From contig DLPY01000048.1 in assembly GCA_002478685.1 (NCBI GenBank), positions 23,714 through 32,718 of the forward strand: DNA of 9,005 nt. Reading direction: 5' to 3'. Positions 6,426-9,005 of the stretch are shown piece after piece. The position numbers were made by a program, and so were the translations under genes. The notes beneath the pieces are model-generated. The model saw only the letters and a program-made list of their open reading frames with translations, was not told where the DNA came from and made no database searches. The DNA is from Flavobacteriaceae bacterium UBA7446. GTDB taxonomy: Bacteria > Bacteroidota > Bacteroidia > Flavobacteriales > Flavobacteriaceae. Every line of letters starts with the position of its first letter. Within the stretch, counting starts at the first letter, position 1.

Positions 6426-7038
6426 GTTAATGTTTGGGCAATATTCAGAGTATCAACCTGTAGATATTGCACTGGAGATTACAGGTGTGTTGTTTGGTTT
6501 TTTAAGTGTTTGGTATGCCAAAAAAAATCATATTTGGGTTTTCCCAACGGGACTTATTTCAACAGGAATTTTTGTGTATTTGCTCTGGAAATGGGTGCTT
6601 TTAGGCGATATGCTTATTAACGCTTATTACTTCATTATGAGTATATATGGGTGGTATGTTTGGACACGAAAAATAAACGACAAACCAACTCAAATAAGCC
6701 GAACTAGGCTAAAAGAAAAAAAAACCTCTTTGTTGATTTTTATGGCTACGCTTGTGCTTGTGGTTTTGGTGTATCAATCTGCTGGTAAGTGGACCTCATG
6801 GACCGCCTACGTTGACTCCGTTACCACAGGAATTTTCTTTGTAGGGATGTGGCTTATGGCTCGAAGGAAAATTGAAAACTGGATATTCTGGATAGTGGGT
6901 AACATTATTTCAGCCCCCCTGTACTTCTACAAAGGTCTTACATTTACAAGTTTGCAATATCTTATATTTACATTGATAGCCGTATACGGATTTTTATCAT
7001 GGAAACACATCTTAAACAGCTTCGAAGCAACTGCATAA
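6409..7038 (+). CDS. pnuC: PnuC-family vitamin transporter (nicotinamide riboside likely; thiamine possible)
   Basis: This is an inner-membrane facilitator of 209 residues, with about seven hydrophobic helices, matching PnuC length. Typical segments are GFLSVWYAKKNHIWVFPTG (30-48), GDMLINAYYFIMSIYGWYVW (66-85) and ENWIFWIVGNI (156-166), the last containing the WxxWxxxN motif (W158, W161, N165) reported for substrate binding in PnuC proteins. A charged loop (87-106) divides the protein. PnuC importers are energy-independent and rely on intracellular phosphorylation to trap the substrate. The overlapping downstream gene encodes just such a kinase for nicotinamide riboside. The PnuT subgroup carries thiamine, and the gene upstream encodes a likely thiamine-binding protein, so the substrate is not settled; I favour nicotinamide riboside. 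The gene overlaps its upstream neighbour by 17 bases and its downstream one by 40. Confidence 0.88.
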   Translation: MNQLFELMFGQYSEYQPVDIALEITGVLFGFLSVWYAKKNHIWVFPTGLISTGIFVYLLWKWVLLGDMLINAYYFIMSIYGWYVWTRKINDKPTQISRTRLKEKKTSLLIFMATLVLVVLVYQSAGKWTSWTAYVDSVTTGIFFVGMWLMARRKIENWIFWIVGNIISAPLYFYKGLTFTSLQYLIFTLIAVYGFLSWKHILNSFEATA

Positions 7039-7580
7039 AAGTGGTGTTGTTTGGTCCTGAGTCTACAGGGAAAACCACATTGGCAAAAGCATTAGCTGAG
7101 CATTACAACACTACCTGGGTGCCTGAATATGCCAGAACATATCTCGAAAATAAATGGCATCAATTGGGAGAAATATGCGCTCCTGAAGATATTTTCCCTA
7201 TTGCTGTTGGACAGATAAGATTAGAAAATGAGGCATTAAAAAAGGCAAATACATTTCTCTTTTGCGACACCACGCCGCTTTCTACACAAGTATATTCGGA
7301 AGCATATTTTAAGGGGTGGTGCGACCAAAAAGTAGTTCAGGCTAACAAAAAAAATCGCTACGATCTATATTTTTTGACCGATATTGATGTTCCATGGGAG
7401 GAGGATTTACTTCGTGACAGACCCAACCAACGCGAAGAAATGTTCGAAACCTTTTCCTCTGCCTTAACAAAACGAAACTTTACTTACACTTTATTACAGG
7501 GTTCACATAATGAACGAATGAAACATGCTATTAAAAAACTAGACAAGTTATATGAAACACACATTTACGCAAAAAGATAA
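6999..7580 (+). CDS. nadR: NadR-type ribosylnicotinamide kinase / AAA P-loop ATPase
   Basis: The product is 193 residues. It matches the C-terminal kinase domain of NadR, which phosphorylates nicotinamide riboside to NMN with ATP. It shows a P-loop GPESTGKTT (19-27), the WVPEYARTYLE segment (40-50) typical of NadR kinases, a Walker-B-like FLFCDTT (87-92, D90) and a lid-like DLLRDRPNQREEMF stretch (136-149). The N-terminal helix-turn-helix and the HxGH adenylyltransferase domain of enterobacterial NadR are absent. It can therefore supply NMN but not NAD, and NMN adenylylation must come from elsewhere. The ATG at 6999 overlaps pnuC by 40 bases, and the gene overlaps the next start by 29 bases. 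The neighbourhood (PnuC plus kinase) is the classic uptake-and-trap pair for nicotinamide riboside. The call rests on motifs and context. Confidence 0.9.
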   Translation: METHLKQLRSNCIKVVLFGPESTGKTTLAKALAEHYNTTWVPEYARTYLENKWHQLGEICAPEDIFPIAVGQIRLENEALKKANTFLFCDTTPLSTQVYSEAYFKGWCDQKVVQANKKNRYDLYFLTDIDVPWEEDLLRDRPNQREEMFETFSSALTKRNFTYTLLQGSHNERMKHAIKKLDKLYETHIYAKR

Positions 7581-9005
7581 ACTTGTTTTACAAGAACTGG
7601 GCATTTCAGAACCTGATGCACAAGAGCAATTACGGCTATTGCGTAATGGTACCAATTACACTCATTTGGAACGACCAGCAACTGTGAATGATGGAATTTT
7701 AGTGTTATCCGAAAGGAAAATAGCTAAATACGTTGCGCTATTTGATACAGAAAAACCTAACTTTTCTATATCGCGTTTCATTCCAGCTTCTGGAATGTCA
7801 AGTAGAATGTTTAAGTTTTTATATTTTTTTCTACAGAGATACGACAACAAAAAGGAAACACTTAGAAGTTATCTTAACCGAAATAAAACATATAAACTAG
7901 CCATTTTTCTTGGTGGTATTGAAAAGTTCCCCTTTTTCGATAAAATTCGAAAAGCCATTAACAAAGATCAAATTCAACCTTTTGAAAAAGATTACAGATA
8001 TCGATTTATAAAGAAAACCGTTGATGTTTTGGGCAGTCTACCCAAAGCTTTAATTCCTTTTCACAAAGATGGACCTGATTTGAGAACCGCTTCTGAAGAA
8101 CAATTGTTTTTTTCATCTGAATTCGCAGTAAATAAAGGGAATATGAATATTCATTTTACCATACCACCAAGCACTACGAGAGCGTTTGAGAAACACCTTT
8201 CAAAAACAGTATCAGAGCTAAAATCTCTATCTGGCGTTCAGACGCAGTTGAGTTTTTCGCATCAAGGTAAAGCTACCGATACACTAGTACTATTAAACGA
8301 CGGGAGTCTTTTTCGTGATGAAGATGGAGCTCTTGTCTTTCGTGCAGGGGGACATGGTGCACTCATCGGAAATTTAAATGCTATTGAGAACGACATCATA
8401 TTTTTATCTAACATTGATAACATCTCCTTTAAAAAATATCACGGGCAAACGGCCCTTTATAAAAAAATGTTAGCTGGAGTATTGATTTCACTTCAGAATC
8501 AAATTCACCAATATGCACGGGCCTTGGAACAAGATGACACTGTAGATTTGATAGAGGTGAAGACTTTTTTACAAGAAAAACTTAACGTGAGTATTTCGCC
8601 AGCATTGCAAGGCAACGCGCTTATGTCGTTTTTAAAACAAAAGCTAAATCGCCCTCTTCGTGTATGTGGCATGGTAAAAAATGAAGGAGAACCAGGCGGA
8701 GGTCCATTTTGGGTGAAAAAAAATGGGGACATTAGTCTTCAAGTTGTTGAAGGTGCACAAGTTAACACCAAAGATGACCAACAGCAATCCCTTTTCAAAA
8801 AAGGAACACATTTCAATCCTGTTGATCTTGTTTGTGCGGTCTACGATTATAAGGGAGACAAATATGATTTGAGAAAATTCGTGGATTACGACGCCTATTT
8901 TATTGCTGAAAAATCAGTCGGTGATACTGACATAAAAGCACTTGAACGTCCTGGATTATGGAATGGTGCAATGGCAGATTGGAATACTGTATTTGTCGAA
9001 GTACC
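7552..9005 (+). CDS. DUF4301 family protein with nucleotidyltransferase-like motifs (3' end cut by the window)
   Basis: The frame is open from the ATG at 7552 to the right edge: 484 codons with no stop. The protein is soluble, with no signal peptide or membrane segment. I recognise it as DUF4301, a family common in Bacteroidota and without an assigned function; family members are somewhat over 500 residues, so perhaps 20-40 are missing. Segments that stand out are FIPASGMSSRMF (76-87), LPKALIPF (163-170), RAGGHGALIGNL (264-275), IFLSNIDN (283-290) and GMVKNEGEPGGGPFWV (373-388). In order and character these resemble the nucleotide-binding GxGTRM loop, the PKxLxP motif, the P-x-GHG loop and the metal-binding VDN motif of UDP-sugar pyrophosphorylases. 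A GT-A nucleotidyltransferase fold is therefore my inference. The start overlaps nadR by 29 bases, so it is probably the last or a late member of the operon. Confidence 0.8.
   Translation, partial: MKHTFTQKDKLVLQELGISEPDAQEQLRLLRNGTNYTHLERPATVNDGILVLSERKIAKYVALFDTEKPNFSISRFIPASGMSSRMFKFLYFFLQRYDNKKETLRSYLNRNKTYKLAIFLGGIEKFPFFDKIRKAINKDQIQPFEKDYRYRFIKKTVDVLGSLPKALIPFHKDGPDLRTASEEQLFFSSEFAVNKGNMNIHFTIPPSTTRAFEKHLSKTVSELKSLSGVQTQLSFSHQGKATDTLVLLNDGSLFRDEDGALVFRAGGHGALIGNLNAIENDIIFLSNIDNISFKKYHGQTALYKKMLAGVLISLQNQIHQYARALEQDDTVDLIEVKTFLQEKLNVSISPALQGNALMSFLKQKLNRPLRVCGMVKNEGEPGGGPFWVKKNGDISLQVVEGAQVNTKDDQQQSLFKKGTHFNPVDLVCAVYDYKGDKYDLRKFVDYDAYFIAEKSVGDTDIKALERPGLWNGAMADWNTVFVEV

Noticed and set aside
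6999..7580. Bifunctional NadR with NMN adenylyltransferase
   Set aside because: The protein is only 193 residues and begins directly with the P-loop kinase domain; no HxGH adenylyltransferase motif is present.
8505..8732. 75-codon minus-strand open frame opposite the DUF4301 gene
   Set aside because: It is antisense to a conserved glycine-rich segment of that gene and has no recognisable features.

Overview
The window reads as chromosomal DNA of a flavobacterium (Bacteroidota, probably a marine Flavobacteriaceae member). It is AT-rich. Starts lack Shine-Dalgarno sequences, and three promoters fit the Bacteroidota pattern (TTG, about 18-20 nt, TAnnTTTG). The bL21 ribosomal protein carries a long C-terminal extension. 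The order M16 peptidase / rplU-rpmA / ahcY / phosphopantetheinyl transferase resembles what I remember of flavobacterial genomes. I see no phage, insertion sequence, CRISPR array, tRNA or rRNA.

Layout. At the left edge is the 3' end of an EamA/DMT-type permease gene (+). It meets, with one base between the stop codons, a large exported M16 zinc peptidase gene (-, 388-3186). The last permease codons form a near-perfect hairpin. A 127-bp divergent region carries the promoter of rplU-rpmA (+, 3314-4108). A bidirectional terminator (about 4131-4161) separates rpmA from the convergent ahcY (-, 4182-5498). A 49-bp spacer with interlocked divergent promoters separates ahcY from a rightward, tightly packed operon starting at 5548. 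This operon encodes a 4'-phosphopantetheinyl transferase, a small YkoF/MTH1187-type thiamine-binding protein, a PnuC-type vitamin transporter, a NadR-type ribosylnicotinamide kinase, and a DUF4301 protein that runs off the right edge.

How they fit together. rplU and rpmA supply two large-subunit ribosomal proteins. AhcY clears S-adenosylhomocysteine. The rightward operon is cofactor-centred: it covers carrier-protein activation, vitamin uptake by a PnuC-family channel, and phosphorylation of nicotinamide riboside to trap it and feed NAD synthesis. Its genes overlap or nearly touch, which suggests translational coupling. The least understood member is the DUF4301 gene, which carries several motifs resembling sugar-nucleotide pyrophosphorylases. 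Apart from that, the window is mostly housekeeping.
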